Positions 1 through 12,000 are shown, counted from the first letter of the stretch. The stretch is DNA of 64,000 nucleotides from Hydractinia symbiolongicarpus (GCF_029227915.1 NC_079875.1:5826001-5890000), one strand, 5' to 3'. Numbers and translations: made by a program. The notes: generated from the sequence alone by a model not told the origin.

Positions 1-747
1 TTGTGATGTTACAGGGAAAAAGTAATGCTACAAACCACAAAATATTTATAAAAAGCTTTAATAAAGGACTCCTAGCTTTGTCATTCCCCTTAATATATAG
101 CAAGGGATATAGCTAATCATTTCTTTTTTCTGTTACTACAAAATTTTAATGAACATTAATTTTAAGCAACCTATTTTTTCCCAAATGTAGCCTTCACAGT
201 TTAAAATCATTAATTACTTTATTCATTTTGTTGAATGATTCTCCTTATTATTTTATTGGATAACTTTACTTGATCAACATTTTAATACAACACAATGCTT
301 TTTTGACAATAAAAAAGCAAACTGAATCTTTATGGGTCATCTTAGGATCTGAATAAGTTATAGTTAATTTCATTTAAATAGTAATTTAATTTAATTACAT
401 TTCTATAACTACACGGACGCTAATATAATATAACTTCAAGAACAAAACAGAGGTTGTTTACTTTGTTCTCAGAGGTTCTTGCATACACACCACACCAACT
501 TTCAATGTTTATATCTATCTCGCAATGGAGATATCACTCAATAATGTAAAATTTACCGTATGCGAATAGCAGTGACTGTAGGTTGAAATAATTTGGCATT
601 TTAGGACTAAATTTGGGTTTTAAAGAATAATATTTATACTAGGGTATTTTTTAATGTATATACTACAACATTCTAGAAAAGTAATACTTCACTTTTGAAA
701 AATTATTTAATTTTTCGGTTAGAGACTAAGAACAACACTAGTATTCA
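1..747. other. AT-rich sequence, no gene seen
   Basis: No convincing exon, RNA gene or transposon end could be read here. The stretch is strongly AT-rich with short homopolymer runs, like host intergenic or intronic DNA in the rest of the window. Confidence 0.5.
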
Positions 748-951
748 TCATCACCATCATCATTCTCGGCTTAACGTCCGTTTTCCATGCTAGCATGAAC
801 TGGACGAGGTATATTAATGACCCTCTTCCAATCTGATCTAGACTGTGTTAGATCTAAACTCACCTTTCTCTGTATCAAGTCTGTCCTTATAACCTCCTAC
901 CAAGTCTGCCTCTGGGCTTTGCCCCAGGAACTATCAAGTCTCTACACTTTC

Positions 952-1179
952 TTACCCAATTACCCCCTCCATTCTTTCCAAGTGCCCCAGCCAATCCAAT
1001 CTTCTTATCTGGATAACATCTTTAATTCTACGGAGACTTAGCCTGCTTCTTAACTCATCTGAACTCTTTCTGTCTCTCAAACTGGCGTTACACATCCACC
1101 TAACCATTCTCATATCATTCCTTTCTAAACAGATAAGATCTTCCTGCTTCACTGCCCATGTCTCACTATTGTACAACAT
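952..1179 (-). pseudogene. LINE C-terminal region fragment
   Basis: The minus-strand frame reads SETWAVKQEDL, then IRRLDWLGHLERM near its end. This SETWA...W.GH..RM pattern is usual for the region behind the reverse transcriptase in endonuclease-RT retrotransposons. It lies between the RT fragment and the ATG-rich 3' tail and shares their orientation, so it is the end of the same element. It is open for 75 codons but detached from the RT frame by frameshifts. Confidence 0.65.
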
Positions 1180-1332
1180 AACACTTCTTACACAGGCCTC
1201 ATATAACCTACCTTATAACTCAATTGACAAGACTCTGCTAGTCAACAAAGGAAGTAACTCTGAACTTTTTTCCAAGCAGAACCTATCCCGCAAGTAACAC
1301 TTCTTCCAACACCCCCTTCACTGCATAACATA

Positions 1333-2071
1333 TCACCTTAAGTAACAGAAGTTCTCAACTAACTCCAACGAGCCACTGTTGTACATCATTGAAGCTGGAA
1401 ATACTTCATTCTCTATAATCTCACCTTTGCAATGCTTGCATAGAAACTGAATGTCAGCTCTTAACCTTCCACCAATACTACTGCACTTCTTATGTACCCA
1501 ATGCTTGCAAGTCTGACAAATAATTGAGTTACTACCAACCCCTTTATTGCAAACTCCACAAGGCCACTTTCCAACTACAAGGTTACACTTGGCTGCAATG
1601 CTACTAATCATGACTTTAGACTTTGCTGTGTTCACCCTTAGCCCTTTCTCTTCTAGTCCTTTCTTCCACTTCTCAAACTTTTTAACTAATTCTTCCATCG
1701 ACTCTGCTATGAGAACCAAATCATCTGCATACAATAACTCCCATGGACAACCTGTTCTGAACTCCAGCGACAGCGCTTCTAAGACTAGAACAAACAACAA
1801 AGGACTAATTACAGAAGCTTGATGTACACCAACATTTACACTAAATTCATCACTAAGTGAATCGTTAATCCTGACACGACTTCTAGCATTGCTGTACATA
1901 GACTGTACCATTGTAACTAGCCACTCATCCTCACCTAATTTTTTCATAGCCCACAAAATAACATTACGTGGCACTCTATCAAAAGCTTTCTCTAAATCTA
2001 CAAAGGCAAAATAGAGATTCTTTCTCTTTCCTAAATACTTTTCCTGAAACTGTCTGAGTAAAAATATAGCA
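1333..2071 (-). pseudogene. LINE reverse transcriptase with Cys/His-rich insert
   Basis: The domain carries an RT palm: GVHQASVISPLLF, then LLYADDLVLIAES with the catalytic YADD, then GLRVNTAKSKVM. About 30 residues on is a zinc-finger-like block (CGVCNKGVGSNSIICQTC, then H..C and CKHC) resembling a PHD-type finger. Upstream codons LLRQFQEKY continue to the MITE junction at 2073, and the other half of the RT resumes at 2742. The family uses this enzyme for target-primed reverse transcription. The copy is broken and is not an active gene. Confidence 0.75.
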
Positions 2072-2073
2072 TA

Positions 2074-2739
2074 CAGTACAGTCTGAACATAATCTCAATT
2101 TTTAATTGCAGTAATTAAGAGTTTTTCTAAAAGTTTATAAACGAAAAACGGCGATAGAAATGTTTTTTTAGATTGCATTTTAAAAGTTTATAAATGATAA
2201 GCGGCGATAGAAATGTTTTTTTTAGATGGCATTTTAAAAGTTTAAAAACAAAAAGCGGCTATATAATTGTTTTCTTAAATCGCATTTTAAAAGTTTAAAA
2301 ACGAATAGCGGCGATAGAAATGTTTTTTCAGATCGCATTTTAAAAGTTTAAAAACGAAAAGCGGCATTTAATAGTTGTGAACAATGCTTCTCGTATGTTT
2401 TTTAAATTAAACGCGCTGGAATCTTTTTAAGTAATTAAATCAACAATACATTCTGGCGCAATGTATTATAAAACTTCGCGAAATATTTTTATTATTTAAT
2501 TACTTCACGCTAATACTTACGGTGATAGCTTATCAATACATTTACACAATGTATCTCGCTATTACAAGAAATATAATTGCTCCGATATTTCTTCATGAGC
2601 GCATTGTTTTTTAACACGCAAATATAAACTCACAAAACCCTTAAGGGATTTAATTATAACAAAAGACAAACGACTGCCGTCCTCCACGCAAAGGTGTGAT
2701 ATCAGCGTGTACACGGTAGATTACATTCAGACTGTACTG
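2074..2739. mobile_element. Tc1/mariner-type MITE (666 bp)
   Basis: The ends are perfect 14-bp inverted repeats, CAGTACAGTCTGAA (2074-2087) and TTCAGACTGTACTG (2726-2739), flanked by TA dinucleotides at 2072-2073 and 2740-2741. CAGT termini with a TA duplication are the signature of Tc1/mariner-family elements. No transposase is encoded, so it is non-autonomous. Dropping the element and one TA puts the flanking LINE halves back in one frame, which confirms both borders. Confidence 0.9.
2120..2375. repeat. 53-bp tandem repeat inside the MITE
   Basis: About 4.5 direct copies of a 53-54 bp unit with the core TTTTAAAAGTTTAAAAACGA followed by AGCGGCGATAGAAATG. Unit starts are near 2175, 2229, 2282 and 2335. 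The units differ by several substitutions, so the array is not very recent. Confidence 0.85.
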
Positions 2740-2741
2740 TA

Positions 2742-3254
2742 TGTAGTGCCACGCCCTGGAACAAAACCAAATTGCATCTTATCTATATCAATTCTTTCTC
2801 TTAGTAACTTATCAATCACTCTTTCAATAACTTTCATCACTTGATCAATCAACTCCAAACCTCTTTCTAATACATCACTCTTGCTCTTGAAACAAAGTTT
2901 CCTCTTTTCTTTTATACACTGGTCAACCTTATTATTCCACCACCCGGTCTGCCTATGTCTAGCTGGTCCTTTCATCCACCCACAGGTATCATCAGAAGCT
3001 TCTAGAAGACAATTCTTCAAAGTAGTCCATGCAATTTCAACATTGTCACTATCACACTGACCATTGTGGGCTAACTGCTGAACTTTTGCACTAAATTGTC
3101 TTGCTACAATCTGTTCCTTCAGCTTCCAGACTTTACGACGGAGCCTGTACTTTTCCTTGGCTTCTTTAACACTCTTCAAGATAATATCACAAACCAGCAA
3201 CCTATGCTGGGAAACACACTTTTCTCCCGATATAACTTTCAGGTCCTTCACCAT
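2742..3254 (-). pseudogene. LINE endonuclease-RT linker and RT start
   Basis: A 170-codon open stretch ends in MQFGFVPGRGTT, a typical RT motif. Exactly there the frame is interrupted by the MITE whose TA target duplication is at 2740-2741. Across the insertion the frame resumes as AIFLLRQFQEKY at 2071. This shows that the MITE inserted into an RT that was still collinear. The upstream part is basic and helical and matches the linker usually found between endonuclease and RT. Confidence 0.7.
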
Positions 3255-3299
3255 TTTCTTGTCTGACTTTCTAGCCAGGAAGTAATCTATCTGTGTCTT

Positions 3300-3955
3300 A
3301 CAGCCACCTGACTCAGCCTACTCTGTCTCTTACTGAATGGTGTGTTGCAAACCACCATGTCCGTTGCCATTCCAAACTCAAGCAATCTCTCCCCTTCCTT
3401 ATTTCTGCTCCCAAATCCTTAGCCTCCATGCACACCTCTATAACCTTCAGATGACATCCGAACATGACCAATGAAGTCGTTGCCCACCATGACAAGTTCA
3501 GTGTCTCAAAACTTTGATGTGACTGCTATTAACTCATCATAAAACTTATCTTTATCTTCCTCGCTGAGTCCACACTGTGGAGCATAAACTGACAGAAAAG
3601 TGCCAATCCTATTACCTATCAAAAACTTTATCACTATAATACGACTATAACAAGCATAACATCTATTACCTTTTCCACCCACTTCTCTGCAACGAATATG
3701 CCAACTCCTCCATATCCATCACTATTACCAATCCAAAAAAGTTTATACCTTGCCCTTCTACCTTCCACAAATCACACTGAAGCTCCTCCCCATCTGACTC
3801 CCTGAACACAACACATAACAACAAATCTACGTTCATCTGCTCTACCTCTCAGAGTACCAACACTAGCCACCTTGTGATGTGATAGCTGGGTAACAGTCTG
3901 ACGATGCTTACACCTGACATCTGTCCTACCATGTCCCACCGTATTCATATAAATT
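3300..3955 (-). pseudogene. LINE endonuclease remnant
   Basis: Several frames on the minus strand hold pieces of an apurinic-type endonuclease, including a degraded GNDFIGHV (expected GDFNGHVG) near 3480-3430 and a THHSVRDR-like segment near 3340. No frame stays open over the whole domain. The upstream end of the element is not sharp; similarity fades near 3955, where an A/T-rich tract begins. Confidence 0.5.
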
Positions 3956-4493
3956 TTTTTAAAAAAAACTGGATGCTGAAGAGGAATAATTTCTTGGGAC
4001 TTTTTATTTATCTTTGATGCATTGTTTTAGACATATTCACTTGTACCAGCCTTGATTTTTGTGTTTACAAGGTATATACTCTTTGCAGAAGCGCATTTTT
4101 TTAAAAAAAACAATTATTATCTTGAGCTCCGCTTACCTTTTTTGCTGAAATTTTTACCAATGTTTCACATTAGAATGTAGATTCGAAATATAAAACTCTT
4201 GGGTAATGTTTTACCAATTAAAAATTTATTAGGGTTAAAACTTAAGATTTTGACTTTTTGTTTTTGGGATGGAATTTTTGGTCATTCTTCAGAATGATCA
4301 GGCACAAATGTTTTCGTTTGTGTTTTCCGCCATTTTTGTCATGAATTATCATGAATTAACACTCGATAAGCAAAACAAAACAGAATAAATAAGGACCTGG
4401 ACTCACATTCCTTACTTGGCTAGCTAGCTTTCCATAGAGCCTACAATTTTTATATTTTTAACACGTGTTGCGTGAAATTGCAATTAAAATTAA

Positions 4494-4532
<39 letters not shown>

Positions 4533-5893
4533 GATTCCAGAAAAACTAGCAACATAATTTGTTTTTGGGAATCCCCATGATTTACAACGCAGCACAAAAA
4601 TCAGCTCAGGGCACATTGAAAGTATTCTGATTGGTTTTTTAAAACAAGACGAGGTGTTATCATGAGATTTAGGACTCAAAACCGAGATTGAAGAAGACTT
4701 TTTCCTAAAACATTTTTTGCACAAGATGGTCTCAGAAAAGGCCCAGGAATAATAATAATTTCACATTTAATTATGGCACTTTTAACGAGAAAAAAAGCAA
4801 AGCAGTACTTTTCTGTTTTTTTATCAACCTTGTTCCCAGGACATTTTGCCTTTTTCATGAACTTTAACTCTGTAATAACAGCTCAGGGGCCAAGACATCA
4901 TGAGGACAAGGTTGGATTTTCATATTTTTGATTCTCAAAAATATAAAGGATGAGAAAATGTGGTGATGTGTAAAACCTTATCTGATTCGATGTTTTAACT
5001 GTTTTTAAGTGTTGTTTAAGTCTAAAAAAAGAAAACGGTTTAGCTTGAAGAACTATGGCACATTTTGCGTTACAGATTTTCAAGAGGTTTGAAGCCAAAT
5101 ATAGCTGAACAAAAAAAGTCAGAAAAAAAGTATATTCATAATTCAGAATTGAAGTGAGCTTTTTAAATATGTAGCTTGCTACATGTCTACAGATTTACAG
5201 ATGGAGAGCGGGATCTTCAATCAGTCAGCGCCAATAGTAGCAACTTGCTAACTCACCAACTACTTCACTCCAACTACCTAACTTCTTGGCCATAAAAGTT
5301 TCCATACGCCAGTTGATTTAATATACATAAAAAATATTTGACTGAATGCTAGCTAGCTATAACTAATAAAAATAATTGACTGAATTAGCTAGCTATATAA
5401 ATTGACTGATTATTATATAAATACAGACTAATAGCTTAGCCACCATCTAAATCCGAGCAACCATAAAAAATGTCTATTGTTCAACAGATTAACGATAGAA
5501 CTTAGTTTAAAAGAAATAATAAGTGATATTAAAGAATAACTAAATACCTTTTAATCAATCACTATATTATACCATGTTGCGCATGTTAGCTGGTTAACAA
5601 CAGCCCCACAGCTACAGAATATTTTAGGACAAGATTCGCCATTTCCTATTTAATTGACCGCGAGTGAGCTGTTAATTTGCCTGACAGTGTTATTTATAAA
5701 GACATATTTTTTATGGATTAAATATAATACAATTTTGTATATATTTGAAGTTAAATTTATTAATTACAATGTTCAAAAATATCTTTTTTGAATATTATCT
5801 TAAAGTACTAGGCACCGTTAAAGTATCTTAACAACAGTAATAGTCAGTAAAATACACGGTCATTTCTTTTCGCAGAAATACATTTGTTTTGGT
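3956..5893. other. AT-rich host DNA, no gene seen
   Basis: No exon with coding character or splice framing was found on either strand. Short open frames near 4458-5098 are low-complexity and unlike known proteins. The stretch probably contains the upstream flank of the eL36 gene. Confidence 0.5.
4498..4529. repeat. (TA)16 microsatellite
   Basis: An uninterrupted run of 16 TA dinucleotides. Confidence 0.95.
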
Positions 5894-5921
5894 CTTTTCG
5901 GCTCGTATCCCTCCTGTTCAG
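5894..5921 (+). promoter_or_regulatory. eL36 5' TOP leader exon
   Basis: A pyrimidine-rich start (CTTTTCGG at 5894) and a short non-coding leader end in CAG at 5921, followed by the donor GTAAGT. The acceptor partner is TTTTAG at 6791-6796, four bases before the ATG. A cytosine followed by a pyrimidine tract is the 5' TOP signature of animal ribosomal protein mRNAs. The exact start site is inferred. Confidence 0.6.
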
Positions 5922-6800
5922 GTAAGTTTTTATCCTTTCATATCTGCAGAATTATAATATGTTGAACTTCATCAATCCATCAATGTCAATAAGTTAACAC
6001 TATATTTAGTTTTTTTACTGTTATTTTGTTTAATTACGAATAGACCACTGAGTTGTGGGTATATAAGTAGACCATACTGTATGTCAATAGTCTTGTGAAA
6101 AAAAGATCAGTACACCACATTTTATAATTGTTTTGTTCATGCTATATAAATGAGGAAACTACAGAATTGTTTTGTTTTTTTACTCACTAGTGTATACTGT
6201 CCTTATTACATATATAATATTTCAAAAACCTTCGCAAAATTTTCTGTGAACAGAATGGTGTTTGCACATAGTCAAGCTAAAAAGAAATTGACTGAAACGT
6301 CCTAGTCGTGTGATTTATACCTCCATCACAAGGGTGCCAGACTCACTGAAAACGCTTGTTTATATACTCAAGGGTTCATGCCACTCCTGAACTTGCACAA
6401 AACTATTACCAAAATGCAAACACTTTAAATTTCGTTAACTCCACCACAAAAAAAGGCAACATTTGAATTATTACAGAATTGTGTGACTTTATTAACTATA
6501 TATTTATTTGCAGAACAATTTTGTAAGACAGTTTTTGAGAACTGTATGCCAACAAACTTTTCACAAAGTTTGCTGATGATACTATCACAGTATATCTGTC
6601 ATTAAGTTTTTTTGTCAAGGCCATGTGCAGGTTTTTTAGGACACAATGCATTTTCTGCTAGCAAACACGACATTAGGAAAATTGACTCAAATTAACAAAA
6701 AGGATCTGTGATGGAGAGCATGCATGGCTACAACTTATTTCATAAAAATATTCTCTGACCTGTCCAGTTTTTTAAAAATAATTGTTTGTTTTTTAGCAAA

Positions 6801-7728
6801 ATGGTGGGTGAAATGTCAGTAGGCCTCAATAAAGGCCACAAAGTAACAAAAAATACCCTGAAGCCAAAAGTGTCCAGAAGGAAAGGAGTAAGTTCATTGT
6901 TTTTCAAGCGTTTTTTAAATGTTGTCGCAGCGTGATGATTACAAATACTTTCGTTCTTCTGATACCATAATGAAGACAGTTATGTATATCTGACTGCTTT
7001 TTTGTGTAAAGAAGTCCTTTATTGCAAGCAAATTTTAATTGATTGATTTATTTATTATTTTTCATTAGTTTACTTAACTTCTTTTCCAGCATTTAAACAA
7101 ACGAGTCAAATTCATTCGTGATGTAGTTCAAGAAGTCTGTGGTTTTGCACCTTACGAGAAACGTGTTCTTGAGTTGATAAAAATTAACAAAGATAAACGT
7201 GCATTGAAATTTGTTAAAAAGAGGGTAAGTGAATTATGAATATAAATTTGGTTTATTCAGGCCTAGCAGATCATAAAACCACTAAGAACTCTGTTTTTAA
7301 ATGTTGTAGCAGGGTGATGATTACAAATACTTTCGTTCTTCTGATACCATAATGAGGACAGTTATGTATTTCTGACTGCTTTTTGTGTAAAGAAGTTATT
7401 TATTGATCATAAAACCCTAAGAATTAAAAAAAATTCAGATGTTTATTAAAAAAATCCTTAAAACGCATTATCACTAGTGACATCATTGTTGCTAATTTGA
7501 CCCTTTTAATTCAAATGTTTTGCTGGTATGATATGGTAATTGCTGTTTTGTTAACAAGACACTCCAGCAATTGCTTTGTGCTGGCGTGAGTTAGAAAGAC
7601 TAATTTGATTGCTGTTTATAATTTTTATTATTTATATTGTTTAGCTTGGAACTCACATTCGTGGAAAGCAGAAGCGAGATAATCTTGTTAAAATACAGAA
7701 ACAAATGAGGCAGAAGAAGAAGGAATAA
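6801..7728 (+). CDS. RPL36: 60S ribosomal protein eL36, three coding exons
   Basis: Coding exons are 6801-6887 (29 aa), 7090-7224 (45 aa) and 7645-7728 (27 aa plus stop), joined in phase 0 by GT-AG introns. The product has 101 residues, close to the usual 100-105. It contains [29 protein letters not shown] and [12 protein letters not shown], then a basic tail beginning [10 protein letters not shown], all hallmarks of eL36, a component of the large cytosolic ribosomal subunit. The ATG lies just behind a leader-intron acceptor at 6796. Introns 2 and 3 each host a box C/D snoRNA. An AATAAA overlaps the stop region (7724-7729). No defect was seen, so it should be a working housekeeping gene. Confidence 0.97.
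6927..6997 (+). ncRNA. SNORD59: Box C/D snoRNA, SNORD59-like, copy 1 (eL36 intron 2)
   Basis: The parts in order are terminal stem GCAG (6927-6930), C box GTGATGA (6932-6938), guide ACTTTCGTTCTT, D' box CTGA (6959-6962), C' TGAAGA (6971-6976), D box CTGA (6990-6993) and closing CTGC (6994-6997). The guide in front of D' is complementary to the conserved 18S rRNA AAGAACGAAAGT. The fifth base from D' points at the adenosine methylated by human SNORD59 and yeast snR54 (human Am1031; numbering from general knowledge). It would be processed from the spliced eL36 intron and act in the nucleolus. Confidence 0.92.
7309..7379 (+). ncRNA. SNORD59: Box C/D snoRNA, SNORD59-like, copy 2 (eL36 intron 3)
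   Basis: This is a near-identical second copy of the intron-2 snoRNA: stem GCAG (7309-7312), C box GTGATGA (7314-7320), the same guide, D' CTGA (7341-7344), C' TGAGGA (7353-7358), D CTGA (7372-7375) and closing CTGC (7376-7379). The similarity extends a few tens of bases on both sides, so a piece of intron 2 was copied into intron 3. All boxes and the guide are intact. Confidence 0.92.
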
Positions 7729-8459
7729 AAATATTTCTTAATGTTAGAAAGCTGTGTTATTGCTCTTCTTGTTTTAGGGGACTTGTGTATAATTATATGG
7801 TCATTTGACAGAGGGCAGCACTTGAAAATAGAATGTATAAAAAATAGGGAAAAAGAATCTACAAAGTGTAGATGTTGAAAACAATGCTGTAATTATCCAG
7901 GGAACTCCTGTTGAAAGTTTCTTCCTGTCAAAGTATTTTCCAAATTTAAAAACAAGGTTTTTAAAGTAAAGCAATAAAAACACAAAATATTAAGCCACAC
8001 AAAAGTACTAGGAAACTTCATGCAGGTAAAGCACGTGGGCATGTAATTTAGCAGCAGACCTGCCCACAAAAATGTTTATTTCCTTGAAAAACTTAATCTG
8101 CGCGCGTATCAATTTAATCGCGCGAGCTAAATTTAGTACCCACACTCGCCTTTCTTCACTAGTTTTTTTCCTCCATTGACACACCATGTTCTAATTATTT
8201 TCATGAACAATTTGATTTGATTTGAATTAAATTATTTCATTTTATTTATCCACCCCTAATACAGAATATACATGCACATGCTACTGATGCAACTGGATAC
8301 AGTAATTATTTTTTCCATTGATATCCAGATCGGTATCCTAGCCTCTCATTATTCTATTCCTGGCCGAAACGCGTACGAATGAATGTTCCTTGATAAGTGT
8401 GATTTTAAACCGACAGCGGTTTCTTGGTAAGAATATAATTAGCTGTTAACAAAAGAACT
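7729..8459. other. eL36 3' flank, no further gene seen
   Basis: AT-rich sequence behind the eL36 stop. AATAAA-type signals occur at 7724-7729 and near 7972. No exon or RNA gene was recognised. Confidence 0.5.
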
Positions 8460-8880
8460 TGTTGGATCTCTTTCCGATCGCACGCTGTAGAATGACAACT
8501 GCGCGTGCCCATATCGAGTTACCGCCTTCAAAATACGCTCAAAAATAGTTTGATTAAAATCCGCTCTTCCAAATGTTCGAATGTAATCTAAGGTGAGATT
8601 ATATTTTGAATTAAAGCATTTCCTTCAATGGACAACAATTGCCGGGAAAAGGTGCCATTAGCCTCTATGCTAGCGCAACTCACACTAGATATCTTGCTGA
8701 CGTCCTTTGGTCCTATGTTTACCGTCGGTTGCCCAATAGTGTGTACAAAGGTTTTAGTAATACATTTATAATTTCCCTGAAAATACTGCTGCCTTTTATT
8801 ATACACAAGCCCTAATTTTCTGCCATTACGCAGTTGAACATTGCTAAAACGTTGACGCGCCCTCCTTTACTACAATATAG
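8460..8880. repeat. 425-bp dispersed repeat B, copy 1 (left flank of P1)
   Basis: It runs from GTTGGATCTCTTTCCG to CAATATAGAGCG and matches 26290-26714 in the same orientation with only scattered substitutions and a small indel. It directly abuts the left end of P1 after a few bases. No clear inverted termini or coding frame. Unknown repeat family. Confidence 0.85.
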
Positions 8881-8887
8881 AGCGAAG

Positions 8888-9040
8888 AGTATTAGTAAGG
8901 AGTGAATATACGCAATTTTTATAAATACAGTCGACGACCAGGGAAATTCCCTAAATATTAATACCAACACATAATAATATATATGACGTCATCAACGCAT
9001 GCGCAATAGTATATAAATATGAGTAAGGGAAATTCCCTAA
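8888..9040 (+). repeat. P1 left terminal inverted repeat
   Basis: It pairs with 25130-25365 read in reverse. Shared blocks include AAGGAGTGAATATA, TTTTTATAAATACAGTCG, CCAACACATAATAATATATA and the palindrome TGACGTCA. The right copy is longer because of an internal partly duplicated AT-rich block. Confidence 0.85.
8941..9037 (+). promoter_or_regulatory. P1 left-end regulatory cluster (kB, CRE, NRF1-like, TATA)
   Basis: GGGAAATTCCC occurs twice (8941-8951 and 9027-9037) and fits the NF-kB consensus. TGACGTCA (8984-8991) is a full CRE/ATF palindrome. GCATGCGCA (8997-9005) is NRF1-like, and TATATAAAT near 9010 could act as a TATA box about 80 bases ahead of the PolB start. Binding is inferred from motif matches only. 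Confidence 0.5.
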
Positions 9041-9091
9041 TTATTCAAATGATGTCCATAATGTTTTGGTTGAGCTCTGTAGAAAATAAAT

Positions 9092-12000
9092 ATGAATTCA
9101 TATACTGTAAAACAATTACACATCATTGCAAAAAACCCGAGGAAATCAGGGTTATTCAAAGTTACGTAAGGCAGACCTCGTTGGTTTATTAGAAACTGCT
9201 CCAGGACTCGCTCCTACCCCATTTTCACCACAAGCTATGGATATCTTTGAGCAACAAGAGATGGCCAGATCCCGACCTTATTAGTAAGATCGAGCCACAC
9301 TTACCCATGCTCGAGGCAATAAACATGTTTGAACGTCAGGAGATGAAAAGGACACGTCCTGTAGTTAAGAGCAAGCTGCGAGAATGGTCGGACTAGCTAT
9401 TATCGTATGTACCGGAGGGTATTAAGAAACCGGTACATGAAGCCTTTAAGTCGATAAAAAATCGTATCCTTTCACTCTACAACGGTACAAAAAATACGTT
9501 GAAGGATGAAGTTGAAGAAGAAGCGAAGGAGGATGATGACGGTGAAATGTTTGAAGAAGGAAATCGAATCAAAGCATGGCGATTTAGCAAAAATCTTAAT
9601 CAGCCATTGACAGAGGCCATCGTGGTAAAAATAACATCACACGTGGATATGCGCGTGAAGGTAATATACAGCTTTAGTTGTGAGATTTACCGAGGCGGTG
9701 GCGATGTGGCCAATTACCACAAGACAAAGAGCTCAAAGTCAATATCAAGTATGTCCAAAATCGAGGCTTTCATGGATGAATGTGAGATAAAACGCCTGGA
9801 TCTGGAAGATGCGGAGTTTTGGACGAAAGCCTACTTGCCACCCGATAGAACTATTGAAACACCAGGTGCATATGAAGGTAAAATAATATTCAAGCACGTT
9901 CAGATCAAAATAATTTCTACGAGGGAACCCCTACTTGGATGTGGACCCCTACCTGATTGGCTGCGCGGAAAAAGATGTATCTATGCCATGGACGGGAAGA
10001 TGCTAGAACGGACAATCTATGCTTTTGGAGATGCTTAGCTGTAAGGGAGAGAGCGGATGAGCGGATGTATAAAGAGGGACAGAGTTCCTCACAAAAACGG
10101 CCTTAAAATTAGCTCGTGAATACTATGACGAACCTAAATTAAAGAGGGAAGAGGTACGTGCCACGAGGCTCGTGGATGTGGAGGGTATTGCTAAAGGATT
10201 CAAGATTAACATAAGGGTATTTGAACCAAAAAATAACAACGATAAGGCCCCATGGCGTCTCGTATATGGACAAGGCCAATACAAAAAGGGGTGGGACACA
10301 ATCAACATTGGTATGTTAGGTGGTCACTGTTTTTATATCAAGAAAATGGAGGTCCTAACGCAGCATTATGAATGCGAGGTTTGTACACAAAGACTCAACA
10401 GATCGAAGAACCTCACACGACATAAACAGAATGAATGTGAAGGTATCAAGACCAAGATTATTTGCAGAGGTGAAAAGATCGAACGGATGCAGAGTAGCTC
10501 GGAAAAGGTATTCTATCCCGGTAAGGATTTCAGTTACGCGGGTTGTCAATGGATTGAGGCCATATATGATTCCCAGATAAAGACAGTGTACAAATACCAC
10601 GGCTGTAAATGGCATGGATGCCCATGTCAACCACAGCGAACCAATGCCGATAAAAATAATTTCAATTGTACCAAATTTAAAGAAGACCACATTCGGGGGC
10701 TGGGGTACAATCTTGTCACTGCATGGGAGTGTAAAAATCCTCCCAAGGTTAAGAGGGTATTCAAGAAAGAATTTCGAGCATATCCCCATTTCCTCGTTTT
10801 TGATTTCGAGGCTCTCCTTGCATCATTGAACCAGCAGCAAACGTTTGATTTGACATATATCTCCGAGCATATATCCGTCAGCGTAGCAATACACGATAGC
10901 CTACAAGAACATTCTACCTTCATCATGAATGAAGATCCAAAGGTGCTTGTGCAAAAATTTGTTGAGCAACTAGAGCAGAGACAGATCCGTATTGTCCAAG
11001 AAGTCAAACGTATATATCCCAAGCCGGATGATTTCGATATGCTCCCGGAGCAAACTCAAAATGCTTGGCACGAATGGGTAAATCAAGTGACGGTGATAGG
11101 TTTCAATAGTGGCAAGTACGATATCAACATGATAAAGCGGTTATTTGTCGAATGAATTGCGGATGATGATAATATCAAAGTGGCGAAAAAAGACAACGAT
11201 TACATGTTTCTAACCACTTCAAAGTTCAAATTTATCGATATTAAGAATTTTCTCGCACCAGGCCTGAGTTATGAAAAATGGTGCAAATCGCTGGATTGCA
11301 ATCTCAAAAAATTAGTGTTTCCATACGAGTGGTTAACAAGCTACGAAAAGTTGAACCATGTGGGTCCAGTCGATCATGAGGCATTTTATAGCACTCTCAG
11401 TGGTAAAAACACCCTATCACCCGAAGACCACCAAATTTTCAGAGATGAGTTTTTTAAGAGGGGGTGCGTAACGATGCTTGATTGGTTGGTTGAATACAAT
11501 ATGGCCGAAGTAGTCCCATTTATCGAGGTCGTCGACAAGACCCGCAATACATACTACAAGGATGAGATTGACATTTTGAAGTCCGGGTGTGTCGATGCGC
11601 TACGTTCTGAACAAGTCTCTGCGGTTGAACCATGATATAAATCTTTATGCCCCAGGGGAGTTCTGTAAGCATAAATGTGAGGCTCGTTGCACCAAAGCCC
11701 GATGCGAGGTTTGTAAACAGGTTCAAAAAGATTGTACGCAGTGTGCAAAGAACGAGGCCTATGAACTCCTCCAAACGGGCATGTTAGGTGGTCCCGTGAT
11801 CGTATTTTGCAGGTATCATGTGACGGGTATTCGCTCACATATTTATACTGAGCCAAAAAAGTGCAAGACTATACTCGGGTATGACGCCAATATGCTCTAC
11901 CCAAGCACCCTGCTGCAGGACTTCCCATGTGGTAAGGAGAAGCAGATCAAAATAGCAGACCCTGTTGGAGAATTAGATGTTCTAATGAAGAGCATTCTAG

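Larger units (their letters stand above)
748..3955 (-). mobile_element. Decayed non-LTR (LINE) retrotransposon, minus strand
   Basis: Read on the minus strand, the order is endonuclease-like segment (about 3955-3300), linker (3254-2742), reverse transcriptase (2071-1333), C-terminal region (1179-952) and a 3' end with a short ATG-triplet tail (plus-strand CATCATCACCATCATCAT near 748). This is the order of an APE-endonuclease non-LTR element. All parts carry frameshifts or stops, so it is dead. The RT is split by a 666-bp MITE at 2074-2739. A YADD motif and a cysteine/histidine-rich insert behind the RT support the call. The LINE clade cannot be fixed by eye; an RTE- or Nimb-like group is possible. 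Confidence 0.8.

Noticed and set aside
2120-2375. CRISPR-like array.
   Set aside because: Direct tandem units without spacers, inside a mariner-type MITE in an animal genome.
6571-6760. Further C/D-like motifs (CTGATGA near 6571, GTGATGG near 6709) in eL36 intron 1.
   Set aside because: No matching D box with terminal stem or rRNA guide could be set up.
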